A stretch of 64,000 bases of DNA from Ashinkailepas kermadecensis (GCA_034440615.1 JAOTOM010003836.1:103501-167500); one strand, 5' to 3'. Shown: positions 47,032 to 57,976, counted from the stretch's first letter. Made by a program: numbers and translations. The notes: generated by a model not told the origin, from the sequence alone.

Positions 47032-47945
47032 GGGAGGGTCTAAAATGCCCACTTTTTTGCCAGATGGACGATCTCAGCAATTACGAAGTGGGTGTCGATG
47101 AAAGTTGCAGTAATATATGTATTTAATTAATGTAGTGGTTTTGACCTACAAACGTAATTAATATTTTCCTTTAAATATCTTTAAATCGCCCCCAAATGGC
47201 GTTGAAATTCCAGAGTTGCCCGATGGACGATCTACGAAAGTAACTTACAGAATTGCGCCAAACATACACTGGTCGATGTCTTTTCACCGTATTAGAGGAG
47301 TTGAGGCAGTTAAGAGCAAAATTAACATATGAAATGTAGAAATTCATCACATCACAATTCAACTATAGATGGGTTACATCGCAAGTCAATTAGAGGTGGG
47401 TGATGGATTTGTTGTGTTGACCCATATCTACCCTGAACCCATCTCTAATTGAATTGTGATATGATTTTTTCTACATTTCATATGTTAACTTTTCTCTTAA
47501 CTGCCTCAACTCATCCAATACGGTGAAAAGACATCAATCATTGTGTGTGTGGCGCAATTCTGTAAGTTACTTTCGTAGATCGTTCATCGGGCAAACCTTG
47601 AATTTCAATCCACATTTCGTGGCCTTCTACCAATTAATATTGGATGGAAATGACTCAACTGGCCCCAAATCGATGTCGAAGTTTATTTTAGAACCATTTT
47701 CACGAAAATCGGTATAGTAGTTACAGAGATCGTCCATCGGGCATGTTCTATTGTTGTAATTACAGCGTTTCAACGCCATTTGGGGGCGATTTAAAGGCAT
47801 TTGAAGGAAAATATTCATTACGGTCGTAGGTCAAAACCACCACATTAATTAAAAAACATCTATTACTGCAACTTTCATAGACATCCACTTCGTAATTGCT
47901 GAGATCGTCCATCGGGCAAAAAAGGTGGGCATTTTAGACCCTCCC
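47032..47945. mobile_element. foldback element, copy 2 (0.91 kb)
   Basis: Same family as copy 1, starting GGGAGGGTCTAAAATGCCC and ending with its complement. It is flanked by TGAAATGTA at 47023-47031 and TGAAATGCA at 47946-47954, a 9-bp duplication with one mismatch. Nine-base duplications and long inverted repeats fit Mutator-like or Foldback-type elements. It lies 366 bp from copy 1 in the same LINE. Confidence 0.88.
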
Positions 47946-48399
47946 TGAAATGCATTGCTAAGACGTCTCACGGCGCTGACCGTAGAACCCTGATGATATT
48001 TTACAAGTCATTTATCCGGTCCAAATTAGACTACGCGTGCTATGTATACGATGGCGCTTGCGCCAGAAAAAAACGTACTCTGGATACAGTGCACCATCTC
48101 GTAATGCGTATTATCACTGGTGCTTTTAGAACCTCACCGGCTGCGAGCCTGACGACAGAGGCCGATGAACCACTGCTGGCACTGAGGCGGCAAATGTTGG
48201 GATTGCGATATGCGTGCAGGCCGCGGCAGTTTCCCACCCACACTACTTACAACGCAGTTTTCTCCCGCCGTATTTTGACACTTTTTCCAATGGGCAGAAT
48301 CAGAGGCTATTACCATTATGTATGCGGATACAGAACCTTTAAAAAAAAATAGTAGAACGAGAGTGCGTCGAGTGATGCTAGTACACAAACTACCAAAGC

Positions 48400-49350
48400 C
48401 ACCCTTGAACCTGGTTTCACCTCCAATTACGTATCTTTGTCAGACTGACCTTTGACACTCCGTCGGAATTGGGTCGGCTGAGAACGATTGAACACCTGGA
48501 CTCTTACCGAGGACACACAATAATTTGTACTGATGGTTCCAAGAGTACCACAGGAGCAGGGTGTGCTTTTGTGCGCGGTACTACTGTACGTTCTTTAAGT
48601 TTGTCTGTGCATATCTCAGTTTATAGCTCTGAACTCATTGCGATCGTGAAGGCACTGTCTTTTATAGAGGTTTCTCAGGATATACTATATGTGATTCTAT
48701 CTGACTCCCTTAGCAGCCTTTTGGCACTGGCTGTATTTTATCCCTCAAACCCTCTTCTACTTGGCATTCTCATACGAATTACTACGTTGGAAAGGGATGG
48801 AAAACCCGTCCGCTTATGCCGGATCCCAAATCACCTCGCGGTGTGTTGAAACGAGCGCGCGGACACTGCGGCGAAGTGGGCGGCTCAGAACCCCCGCTCA
48901 CGCGTATGCCCACTTCCTGCTAGGAACCACCTCTGAAGGATTACAAATTTCATACTTGCTAAGTGGCAAAGGGCATGGGATAGAGAAAGCAACAATAAGT
49001 TACATGCAATCAAGCCACATCTGGGACTTTGGGAGTCATGCCTTCGTAGGCCCAGACAAGAGGTCACACTTTGCAGGATGCGCATTGGGCACACCAACGC
49101 TACTCGTCGCTACCTTCTGTGTGGGGAGGAGAGACCGCGGTGCCCCCGCTGTCTGGAAACACTGACCGTACGTCACGTACTTCTAACGTGCTAGCACTTT
49201 GCACCAGAGCGCCGATTGTTGTATGGAAGAGACGCGGATCATTTTACATATGAAGATATCCTGGGAATCAACTCAAGACTTGTACATTCTGGAAACTTGT
49301 TCCGTTACTTGTCGGCGATTGGATTGTAAACCACGTGCACACCCAGGTAA
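48400..49350 (+). pseudogene. I-type LINE ORF2, RNase H and C-terminal motif
   Basis: The frame 48469-48849 gives ICTDGSKSTTGAGCAFV, SVYSSELIAIVKAL and VILSDSLSSLLAL, the DGS, E and D blocks of RNase H. Downstream, across frameshifts, the segment to about 49350 reads as RIGHTNATRRYLLCGEE with a Cys/His cluster and HVLLTC in place. This is the usual C-terminal region of I-type LINEs. RNase H would remove RNA from the cDNA hybrid. Confidence 0.85.
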
Positions 49351-49460
49351 TAGCTCTCGCCAACAGTGAAGCACAAGAATACAAGTTATGGACGCGAATG
49401 CTCAATTCTGATCGAAGCGCCCTAAAGCCCAAATAAATAACTAACTAACCAGTGTAAGTA

Positions 49461-50399
49461 GCCCCAAAGTCCGAAAGTACGAAAGTAATTGATTATGTGA
49501 CGAACGAAGTATAAAGTTAGCCTCTCCGAATTTCATGGTGCAAAAATTGTCCTCCAAATTAAGAATTCAACAGTATCAATCTGCCCTGCCTCAACCGATC
49601 ACCTCAATCACAGTGATGTTATTCTGCCGGTTACCTGTTGCCGCTTACCTGTTGCCGCTCACCTGGTACTGCTCATGCCTGGTACCGCTCATGCCTGGTA
49701 CCGCTCGTACGTGGAGTCTTGTGACATGCCCTGGAAATCATGTTTTCGTAGAGTGGATGGTAGCAGGTGAAGACGTCAAAACTGCTGACGACGTCCAAAC
49801 AGTTGGACAATATGACAGGCAAAAGTGCGAGCAAAGTATGATACTGATAGACTGTATTGGTGATGCGGAACACGCATCTGCCGGCACGATTGTGATAGCA
49901 CAGATGCCAGGTGTCGAGTTTGGTGAAAACAGTAAGAGTTTACACAGTTACGTGTTGTGACGTTCAATGGAAATCAATTCAGGAAGTCAACTGTATCCCC
50001 CAGGAGATTGAAGCAGTTTCCTGATATGTGTCGTTTTCCCCCTAAATATCTGAATTCCAGGTCTTGCATGTTCCTCATGGTCATATTCGCAGGAGAGAGG
50101 TTCATAGATTGTAGGAAATCGAACCAGAAGCATTTAGTGGTAGACTTAATATAATATTTATGAATTAGGGCTCTTATGCATTATTAGCATGGATATTTGT
50201 GTTGTGCGACCATGTACTTATTTTGACCATGACTTGCAAGGAAGCTGGAAAATATGACGCTTATCAATGAATCACTTGTCATTAAACTGGTTGTTCTTTC
50301 ACAGACTTCAAGATGCTGGCTATAACTTCACGAATGTAACGGTGCCTGTTATGGCTTCTCAAACATCCACGTCGGCTACTGCGCCACAAAAGTCACATT
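49461..50399. other. BTBD9 intron 3, no gene recognised
   Basis: Unique-looking sequence after the LINE. Near 49645-49705 a short tandem of TACCTGTTGCCGCT or GCCTGGTACCGCTC units occurs. No exon is recognised. Confidence 0.5.
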
Positions 50400-50825
50400 G
50401 CTAATTCTTCGTCGTACAGCTTGATCAACCGTCACCACATCGATTATAATTTTACAAACCTCACCACATCCAATATAGTTTTGCAAACATGACCGTATCG
50501 GTTATAGTTTTGCAAACATCACCATGTCCATTGTAATTTTGCAAACGCCACCATATCGGCTATAGTTTCACAAACATTACCAGATCGGTTATGATTTTAT
50601 AACCGTCACCATGTCGGTTATAGTTTTACAACCGTCACCATATCGGTAGTAGTTTTGCAACCGTCACCATATTGGTTATAATTTTACAACCGTTAGCATA
50701 TCGGTCATAATTTTACAAACGTCACCATATCGGACATTTTGTAAACGTTTTGCGTTGTAAACTTCACCATATCGGTTATACATTTTACAAACGCCACAAT
50801 ATCGGATATAATTTTTCAAGCGTCA
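50400..50825. repeat. about 28-bp minisatellite before BTBD9 exon 4
   Basis: About fifteen diverged units of CGTCACCATATCGGTTATAG followed by TTTTACAAAC. The array ends about 210 bp before exon 4. Confidence 0.9.
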
Positions 50826-51037
50826 CCATGGTGACGTCGACAGTCCTGCTTTCTCGCTATAATCGCCACACGACATGTTATAATACATCAGTTTTTGTGG
50901 CTGCGTATTTTTCCAGCCTATGTTGAGTTGCATTCATCTGAGCTCTTGAACCTAACTTCCTGTCCGAACGAACAGTTGGTTACATCAGTATGCACGGTAT
51001 GCTATAATTGAGCCCCTGTTTCGGTCATCTTCTGCAG

Positions 51038-51187
51038 CAAGGTGTGAAGGATGTGGTCTCTCGGGACTCCTTTTGTGCCAGCGAGGTGGACATCTTCCGA
51101 GCCGTTAGCAAATGGACCGATGCCAACCCTACCGCTGACCGATGCCCTCTGCTCACCGCCGTCCGACTGCCGCTCATCAGCATGCAG
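51038..51187 (+). CDS. BTBD9: BTBD9 exon 4 (BACK domain)
   Basis: This exon encodes residues 185-234: QGVKDVVSRDSFCASEVDIF, AVSKWTDANP and LLTAVRLPLISMQ. The RDSF and VRLPL blocks are BACK-domain signatures. The acceptor TCATCTTCTGCAG has a reasonable pyrimidine tract, and the donor is GTCAGT at 51188. Fifty codons, phase 0 on both sides. Similarity to animal BTBD9 runs without gaps across the exon 3/4 junction. Confidence 0.96.
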
Positions 51188-51777
51188 GTCAGTGGAATCT
51201 TGACCCGTCCTCAACGTGACCTGCACCCTTCCCAGTCAGCTCAATTTGGTCATCCATCACAATCGTTTTCAGTCTGCCTGAGCATTTAAATCAAGCAAGG
51301 AATGCTCATGCGAACATTATTTATCCTTGGCACAATATTGGATACATTATTGACAATATATTGGCCACTGGAAAGCTGTTCCATTCCCGACCGCTGGGTG
51401 CAGTGTCCGGGGATATATTTCTGGTAGAATGGGGCGTCAAACCCAAGACGTCAAAACCAGTCATGATGTCGATATAAGTCGAACAATATTGCTCATGAAA
51501 ATGATGAAGCAAGGAAAATGGCAGTTCCCAAAACATGTTCATGATAATGTCGATATGAGGTGTTTAAAATATGGATGAACTATTGTAGTTGAATGCAGTC
51601 ATATTTCACGAAAGCCAAGTCAGGAAGTCATAAACTGTTCTAGGAGGTCAAAACCAGCTTCTACTGAATGTTGGCTTGCACGTGAATTGTGAAAATTCCA
51701 CGACACTGGCTGGGAGACATCTGGGATCGTGACTTGTCTGGTAGTGTAGCTTATCTGACCCCAAACATCACCCACAG
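51188..51777. other. BTBD9 intron 4, nothing recognised
   Basis: A 590-bp intron without named repeats. It is the only intron here that lacks an obvious tandem array. Confidence 0.6.
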
Positions 51778-51892
51778 GATCTGGTGACCACGGTTCGCCC
51801 CTCCAACATCATCAGTCCAGACGCTATCCTGGATGCCATCAAGGTCAAGGTGGAGAGTCAGGACCGTGACCTGCCCTATCGGGGCACCATGT
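51778..51892 (+). CDS. BTBD9: BTBD9 exon 5 (after the BACK domain)
   Basis: This exon encodes residues 235-272 and one base of residue 273: DLVTTVRPSNIISPDAILDA then IKVKVESQDRDLPYRGTM. SPDAILDAIKV and LPYRG are highly conserved in BTBD9. The acceptor is ATCACCCACAG, and the chosen donor is GTGAGT at 51893, which gives phase 1 and joins exon 6 in frame. The last part of the exon and the donor are repeated twice more downstream with periods of 63 and 60 bp, keeping the frame open to 52017. A GCGAGT at 51956 is in the same phase and could serve as a GC donor, adding 21 residues. Confidence 0.94.
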
Positions 51893-52022
51893 GTGAGTAC
51901 GTCAAGGTCAAGTTGGATAGCTGGGACCGTGACCTGCCCTATCGGGACACCCCGTGCGAGTACAGGATCAAGGTGGAGTGCCGGAACCGTGACCTTACCT
52001 ATCGGAGCACACTGTGAGTATA
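51893..52022 (+). repeat. in-frame partial duplications of the exon 5 end and donor
   Basis: Two further copies of the exon 5 3' end follow the exon: one at about 51901-51963 (VKVKLDSWDRDLPYRDTP) and one at about 51964-52016 (IKVECRNRDLTYRSTL). Donor equivalents are GTGAGT (51893), GCGAGT (51956) and GTGAGT (52013). Only the first two keep the phase required by exon 6. Confidence 0.92.
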
Positions 52023-52785
52023 TCGAGACCGATTCACCATTCAACCGGAAATCGCATGTCTTCTGGTCTGAACTACACACACGTCCGAGTGCATTCTCAA
52101 TAGAATCGGTGCGGTGATGGACGCATTTCGTTGCTGCCTCGTCATGGGCGGATGAGATAGCCGTCAAACACTATGTCAGTACAAGTGGCTGTCAGGGCCA
52201 CTGGACGGGCGAGGGCAGGAGACTGCTGTGACGGACGCCCGCGCTGCAGGCACAACATCGGGCACCATACCGTCGTCAGCAGATATTCGTGGACCGGTCG
52301 CCGCTGTCTTCTCTTGGCAACCCGTGAACATGTAAATGCCGGGTCGCTGTAGAGGTCGTGTCTGGCGCTCAATGGTGCTCCGTAACGTCGTGGGAATTGC
52401 CACCGCGGAACCTTTTTGTCTGATGAATATTGCCAGCACTCAAGTACGGAAGATTGCTACAGCAGATGTTAGAAGTATAACTTTTAAGAGCAATTTATTT
52501 TGTTTTAAATACTACACAATAAGCTCATGCGGATGTCGTCCGCGATGAAAATCAAATGGCATTATTTCATGATTTTGTATTTACCGAATTTTGCACAATT
52601 ATAAATATGTAATTGAATAAGTATGGGTCAAGTATGTTCAACCAAGTATGTGTCTGGATCGTTAGAATGGGAGCCAAATAATGCCGTGGGTCACGAGTCT
52701 GTTCTGACTGTCGAGATGTTTTTGCCATGTCATACGTGGCAAGCAATTATAATTGTTTGGTGGCTTGTAAAATTGTATGGTAAAA
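52023..52785. other. BTBD9 intron 5 start, no gene recognised
   Basis: Intron 5 spans 51893-59651. ORFs here are short and not coding-like. Confidence 0.5.
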
Positions 52786-52950
52786 GTTCGAGGTCTCCTT
52801 TTTGTGGCTTCAACCGAATAGATGTATAATTAGTAGGGCCTGTGTGAATTAGTTTGAAACGTCGAGGTAAAGGTTCGAGGTACTTTTTGTGGCTTCAATC
52901 GTATAGATGTATAATTAGTAGAGCCTGTGTGAGCTAGTTTGAAACGTCGG
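52786..52950. repeat. about 82-bp tandem duplication
   Basis: TTTTTGTGGCTTCAA, ATAGATGTATAATTAGTAG and CCTGTGTGA then AGTTTGAAACGTCG occur twice, starting near 52797 and 52876. Confidence 0.88.
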
Positions 52951-53518
52951 TCACGGGTACGGGTTGGTTATCAGCTGTCTTGTGTCACTTGTGACGGGCG
53001 AAAAATGCACTCACGGAAGATGCATGGCCGCCGAATCTTGGTGACTGCTGTTGTATTGGCGTTTTGCTTGAGGTATTCACTGAAGTGGGGCTGGATTTGT
53101 GCTTTGGAATCCTTGACATGGTGATAAAATGTGCATTCGAAACCAGAGGGGATATCTTCAAACATGTGACAACATAATCTCATTTTCCACCAGTGAATCT
53201 TGAGCATTAACGCAGCAGGCCATTGTCAAGCAGCACCATTCATCCTCCAAACAATAAAAAATGAGAGGATAATTTTCTTGAGATGATAATGCTCTTGATG
53301 CCAAAAACCCAGAAACAGCCTATTTTTCCTACCATGCACTGAAGTGAACTTGAAAAATATGTGTATCTCACCACTCGAAGTCCGAGAACTGCGTATTTTA
53401 ATATCGTCACCAAAGCAATGTATAGTATCTCTAGAACTGTGTCCATTGAGAGCATGATCTCCGCCACGCAGAACATAACTCGCGCCTCCAACATCTCTGT
53501 TGTATAAAGGGAGATCAA
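52951..53518. other. BTBD9 intron 5, no gene recognised
   Basis: Nothing recognisable. Confidence 0.5.
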
Positions 53519-53531
53519 ATCATTTGACGAC

Positions 53532-53713
53532 AGGGGCCGCGGTAGTTCAGTTGGTAGAGCGTCGGACTCTTGATCGCAAGATTGTGGGTTTGAATCTTAC
53601 AACCGACGGCATTACCGAGTTCACCCGCAACCAATCGGCGTGAGAGGTTGGCGACGCTAAATGACCTAGCGGTTGAATGCGTCGTAAAAGAACCCAAGGT
53701 TATTCTTCTTCAG
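53532..53713 (+). mobile_element. tRNA-Lys-headed SINE sharing the family B body
   Basis: The head reads GGTAGTTCAGTTGGTAGAGC then GACTCTTGATC (CTT anticodon position) and B box GGGTTTGAATC, so it resembles tRNA-Lys. The body is the family B body: CAATCGGCGTGAGAGGTTGG, CGACGCTAAATGACC, GCGTCGTAAAA. It is flanked by the perfect 13-bp duplication ATCATTTGACGAC at 53519-53531 and 53714-53726. Confidence 0.92.
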
Positions 53714-53726
53714 ATCATTTGACGAC

Positions 53727-54259
53727 TCGATCTCTCATCTCATGCGTGCATGCTTACCTTCGGACACCCGTCGCGTTTCCCGGTAAGCCTTAGCAGCCAG
53801 ATCTCGGTCGTCGGTTATTTGACAACCGTCGGAACCCTGGGCTGCCACAGGAAAACGTGTCCGTCTGTGAATGCAATCACTTATCGCTGAAGGAGGACCA
53901 GGTGTATTTCGCCAAATCGCAGCGAAATATGTGTGTTGTATCATATTTCTCTTCCGTAGTGCACGATTCATGACAAACCGTTGAAACATGGTAGGCAGCT
54001 GTGGAGAGGAGAGGGAGTCCAATGCGTGCTAACTACGCCACGACAACATTTGGAAAAATGGACGCCATCGGCCAAGTTTGCAGCATTTTCCTGGTCTAAC
54101 TATATGGTTGTTTCCACTAGAGCACACCTCATTGCAGACACAAAACCATATTTTACACTGACAACAGCAGACAGTAGATAAATCAGTGTGCACTACCTGC
54201 CGGTTGTGGATTCGAACCTCGCTAGCGGTAGAACGTTTATGAAATCGTAGCACACTGAC
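53727..54259. other. BTBD9 intron 5, no gene recognised
   Basis: A B-box-like GGATTCGAACC lies near 54210 with no further SINE structure. Confidence 0.4.
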
Positions 54260-55262
54260 TTGAAATTGGGCTTCATATACGTTAAGACGTATCGGAAATC
54301 GTAAAACTCGTGGTACGGGATTTGTTACTTGGGTTTTGGTGCATTCAAGTACGCTGATATCGAAAATCACAATGAAACATTATTGTGACGTCATCTTCCT
54401 TTTCCCGTTTCCGTGTTTATACCCATGTTGTCGGGTTTAGGAGTATTTTGTAATTAGGAACCAATGGTGACAAACCCGTCAAGATGTACATTGTTCGAAT
54501 CGTCTCAGAGAAATACGTCCATTAAAAGCAAAAATCAGTGTTGCAGGATGAATATTTCTGAAGTTACAAATGAATTAGAACTACGTATTTTGAGCCTTTT
54601 TGGCCCTAATACGCAATGCTCAAATTAAGTTACGAATAGGAGTTAAGTGCCTTAATCTGCAGCAAAAAATATATAGCGCTGAACATGAGACCTGTTATCA
54701 GTGTACACATATTTGAATGTGATATATGTCGTGAAAAAATAATTAAGTGAATGTTTTGTGACGATTCATGTCATTAAGTTCATCCATTAGTAATGTTATG
54801 ACAACTAATGTGTTTTAATGCACAGCCGTACACATGTAAACTAGGACACTTTTTAAACATGCATGGTTGTCGTGTAATACTAACATAATTTGCATGGAGA
54901 AGTAATCATGTATTTCTTGTAAATTACTTACCTTTCTATTACGTACATATACATATATTTGCTATTGCTAGAGACCTAGTTAGTTAGTTAGTTAGTTATT
55001 TGGGTTTAAAGGGTGCATCGACTACAATGGTTATATAGCGTCCAACCATTTCTAGAGACCGCAAGGGCCCATACGAGGCAAGACTTTTTATACAACTACT
55101 CGTGCACACTCACCCACGCACACTGACACACTTGCGCACACTCACCCTCGCGCATGCACTCGCGCGCATGCAACCTCGGGTACTCACCCACGCCCACGCA
55201 CTAGCACTCTGGCGCGCACGCACCCGCGCGCACTCACCGGCGCGCACGCGAGTGCGTGTGAG
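54260..55262. repeat. left arm of the large intron 5 inverted repeat
   Basis: This arm pairs in reverse complement with 56470-57885. Matched landmarks are CGTATCGGAAATCGTAAAAC, CGGGATTTGTTA, CATGTTGTCGGGTTT, ACATGAGACCTGTTA, ATGCATGGTTGTCGT and a CGCGCACGC-rich inner end. It is interrupted at 54977-55051 by an ultrashort LINE end. Confidence 0.88.
54977..55051 (-). mobile_element. ultrashort LINE 3'-end insertion (75 bp)
   Basis: On the minus strand it reads GGACGCTATATAACC, GTAGTCGATGCACCCTTTAA and ACCCAAATAACTAACTAAC. Flanked by the perfect 9-bp duplication CTAGAGACC at 54968-54976 and 55052-55060. The matching position in the other arm (near 56620) lacks it. Confidence 0.88.
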
Positions 55263-55284
55263 CGTGTGCCTATTCATAAAGTTA

Positions 55285-55545
55285 CCAGTCTTTCTGATTC
55301 CCGGAGTGGCATAAGCTGTCGTGAGGCTATTCCTGTGCTTAAATGGCCATCATGCTGTTCATGGTCCCATGCCTGCTTGCTGAACTTCGTGGCCAGCTTC
55401 ACTACTCGTTCCACGTATTGCGTATGGCATGGAAATTCCGGTGGTCTGAGCTTGGTACGTTGTTCATTAATACTAGTTCATGAACTGTCAGCTTGGCTGT
55501 GCGCATCGGAGCATTGGCCGAGTTGCCTTAGGAAGTAGTCGAGGA
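55285..55545 (-). pseudogene. possible transposon-protein remnant
   Basis: Inside the inverted repeat, the minus strand reads PPEFPCHTQYVERVVKLATK followed by ESERL-type residues through 55285, with a stop upstream near 55490. The PPEFPCHTQxVER pattern resembles a conserved segment of uncharacterised proteins often found in invertebrate repeats; this is from memory. Its position between the two arms would suit the coding region of an inverted-repeat element. The rest of the spacer to 55828 is not recognisable. Confidence 0.35.
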
Positions 55546-55828
55546 ACCTTCTACATAATAGTCATGCTTACTCCGTATAATGCAAGCAGTTCGTCGGTGA
55601 AAGGTACTCTCCGACTTTGCGAATATGAAACTCGGTCCCTGATGTCATTATCGATGGCCTACCATAGCATCGCGTATCTTACGCCTGTACGTCAGCCAGT
55701 AGGGTCTTACCGGACAAAATGCAATTCATCGAAAGGACATTGCGACGTACATAATTGGCAACTACTGTCAGATGTGGTTTCCTGTTAAGCTGAAGCCAAC
55801 GACAGGACCGCGGCACGCATACGCACAT

Positions 55829-55873
55829 CCTGCATGACCGACACAGTCGATGCGCCCCAAAACTCCAACCTAC
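55829..55873 (+). mobile_element. ultrashort LINE 3'-end insertion (45 bp)
   Basis: Reads TGCATGACCGACACAGTCGA then TGCGCCCCAAAACTCCAACC. Flanked by ACGCACAT at 55821-55828 and 55874-55881. Confidence 0.75.
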
Positions 55874-55920
55874 ACGCACATGTTCAGCCACTCCATTATC
55901 TACCCGAGCATATGAGGGCG

Positions 55921-56405
55921 CAGTGATAAATTATTCGTGAAATAGGGTGGAAAATACCACTTTCTGAACACTCAATCGACATCCTTCTCCAAGAAGTATC
56001 GACATCCTGCTCCTTGATGCGTGCTTATGAAGTCTTCGTGCCTCCTTTCTAACAGCATCTCGTTTATAAGTATCATGTTAATGCTCTTGATAAGGAATAG
56101 TGATACACGAATATTTCGCAACGCTATTTCGGGTAAAAGGATTAACTATAATGTGATGTGGCGTACTGTACCAGTTTATAGCATAGGTAATTATCTCCCT
56201 GTCCCAAATATAGCTCTTCCTAAATTATGAATATCAAAGCAAATGATAAATGTACAGTCATAAGTACCTACACCAATGGCTCAAATCTGAGTCTGAAAGA
56301 CATCAAAAGCATTTTAAATGACACTAATTCGATGGCAAATTTCTACATCCTACTGTGCCAGTTCTGACATCTCACACCTAACGGAAAACCATTACTTTAA
56401 CCATG
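55921..56405 (-). mobile_element. hAT-type MITE, copy 4
   Basis: Reverse orientation: starts CAGTGATAAATTATTC and ends CCATTACTTTAACCATG. Flanked by the perfect 8-bp duplication TGAGGGCG at 55913-55920 and 56406-56413. It lies in the spacer of the intron 5 inverted repeat. Confidence 0.93.
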
Positions 56406-56469
56406 TGAGGGCGGTATGTCTGATGTATATAACGCGAAACGCTTATTGGTGTGGTACTGATAATATGAT

Positions 56470-57885
56470 CCGGGTGAGAATGTGAGAACATGCCGGCGCG
56501 CGCACTGGCGTGGGGGGGCGCGTGCGCTCGAGTGCGTGAGCGCAGCTGCGTGCGCGCGAGTGTGCATAACTAGTTGTATCAAATGTCTTCCGTCATATGG
56601 GCCCTCGCGGTCTCTAGCAATAACAAGTATATGATATGTTTCTATGTATGCGTATATGTTATAGGAAGGTAAGTCAATAACAAGAAATACTTCATTACTT
56701 CTCCATGCAAAATATTTTAGTGTTATACGATAACCATGAATCATTAAAAAGTGTCGTAGTCTAGATGGGTACCGCTGTATTACAATATATTAGTTGTCAT
56801 AGCATTGCTACTGGATGAACCTAACGACATGAATCGTCACAAAGCACTGAAATAATTATTTTCACGACATTAGTAAGACAGATATAGCTTTCGTATCTAT
56901 GTGCCTCATAACAGGTCTCATGTTCAGAGTCACATTTTTTTTGCTGCATATTAAGGCGTTTAACTCATGTTCATAACTTAATTTGAGTGTTGCGTATTAT
57001 GGCAAAAAAGGCTCAAAATATGTAGTTCTAAGTTGTTTGTAGCTTTCGAAATATTCATCCCACGACCCTAATTATGTTTTATGGTCTTAACTAACCGGGA
57101 CGGTTCGAACAATGTGCATGTTCATGGGTTTGTCGCAATTAATTCAGAACTTGCAAAATACTCCCAAAACCCGACAACATGGGTACAAAAACGGGAAAAC
57201 GGGGAAAAAGATGACGTCACATAAATGTTTCATCGTCATTTCGGCGTAATTAAATGTATCTTCACAGATCCAGGCACAGATTCAGGCATTGAGAACTGGT
57301 GCATGTTGGTACAGTTCATTATTTATTGGAATATCCGAATACCACATATATTCCAGGAAATATAAACTGCATATACTAATTATTCACGGTTCAAGAGACA
57401 GACACTGACGTACTAATGGGATGATGAGGAACATATCATCGATTGCCCCTCCCGCATAAATATCACATTCCTAGTCCTACAGTACCGGATGTATGCATGA
57501 AGATGTGCACACATATGGCATATTCGTTTCATAGTGGAGTCAGGCCTTATCAACTGGGGGAAAGCAAGTGAGGCAAGTCATTTCGGCGTTGATTGAAATC
57601 GGCGTACTTTTTATTTTATTTATTGGGTGATTCACGACGCATTTTATGCACATTCACGGCTAGTGGCGCCGCCCACATTGTTTCGCCGGTGGGCCGCGGC
57701 ATAAGGAAATGTCCAGAGCGGTGCGAGTGTTGAACCCGGGACCTTTGGTACCCAGAGCTCAACACCTCAACTACGCGGCCATCCCGGCCCCGAAATCAGC
57801 GTACTTGAATGCACCGGAATCCAAATAACAAATCCCGTACCATAAGTTTTACGATTTCCGATACGCCTTAAACGTGATTCGCTTG
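56470..57885. repeat. right arm of the large intron 5 inverted repeat
   Basis: Pairs with 54260-55262. It is longer because it holds a 323-bp insertion (57254-57576) flanked by a CGCCGAAATGA-like repeat, and a SINE at 57610-57791. Confidence 0.86.
57610..57791 (-). mobile_element. tRNA Leu/Ser-type SINE, family D, copy 1
   Basis: On the minus strand the head reads GGGATGGCCGCGTAGTTGAG with B-box-like GGGTTCAACAC, a tRNA-Leu/Ser-like start. The body contains GGCGGCGCCACTAGCCGTGA and ends in A/T-rich AATAAATAAAATAAA. Flanked by GAAATCGGCGTACTT at 57595-57609 and GAAATCAGCGTACTT at 57792-57806. Confidence 0.85.
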
Positions 57886-57976
57886 GCATGGAAGGGATGC
57901 ACTTAATGTGTGAGCGGTGGATAATTAAGATGTGTGGCAGGCTTATGACGGCAAAATTGGGAGGTCTGAAAAAAAC

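Larger units (their letters stand above)
43676..48352 (+). pseudogene. I-type LINE ORF2, reverse transcriptase, split by insertions
   Basis: The pieces are 43676-44440 (GPDRIHSEML, WWEATVIPVLKPGK, YRPFALTSCLCK), 45460-45513 (GAIFFDLEGAYNT, catalytic Asp block), 46666-47022 (GRSLFVDDFAIWSSA, the VDD catalytic block) and 47955-48352 (YKSFIRSKLDYACYVY, thumb and connection). A TTAA element lies between pieces one and two, foldback copy 1 between two and three, and foldback copy 2 between three and four. About 80 residues including the expected PQGSVLS block are missing at foldback copy 1, so a deletion accompanied that event. Confidence 0.87.
40018..49446 (+). mobile_element. I-superfamily LINE with nested insertions
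   Basis: The element is bounded by AACCAGTGTAGGTA at 40004-40017 and AACCAGTGTAAGTA at 49447-49460, a 14-bp duplication with one mismatch. It has a GC-rich 5' region, an ORF1 with CCHC knuckles, and an ORF2 with endonuclease, reverse transcriptase, RNase H and a C-terminal Cys/His motif. The tail is AAGCGCCCTAAAGCCCAAAT then AAATAACTAACTAACC. The RNase H domain points to the I superfamily. About 3.1 kb of later insertions lie inside: a TTAA element, two foldback elements and one ultrashort LINE end. Without them it would be about 6.3 kb. Frameshifts and stops make it inactive. Confidence 0.9.

Noticed and set aside
51784..52017. Exon 5 extending to the third donor at 52013
   Set aside because: That donor gives phase 2 and would shift exon 6 out of frame. 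The first donor joins in frame and matches the BTBD9 family.
53532..53605. Functional tRNA-Lys gene
   Set aside because: Stem mismatches, the shared SINE body and a 13-bp target duplication identify it as a SINE.
55102..55314. ORF rich in His, Thr and Arg
   Set aside because: It comes from a CGCGCACGC-rich inner end of the inverted repeat, not from coding sequence.
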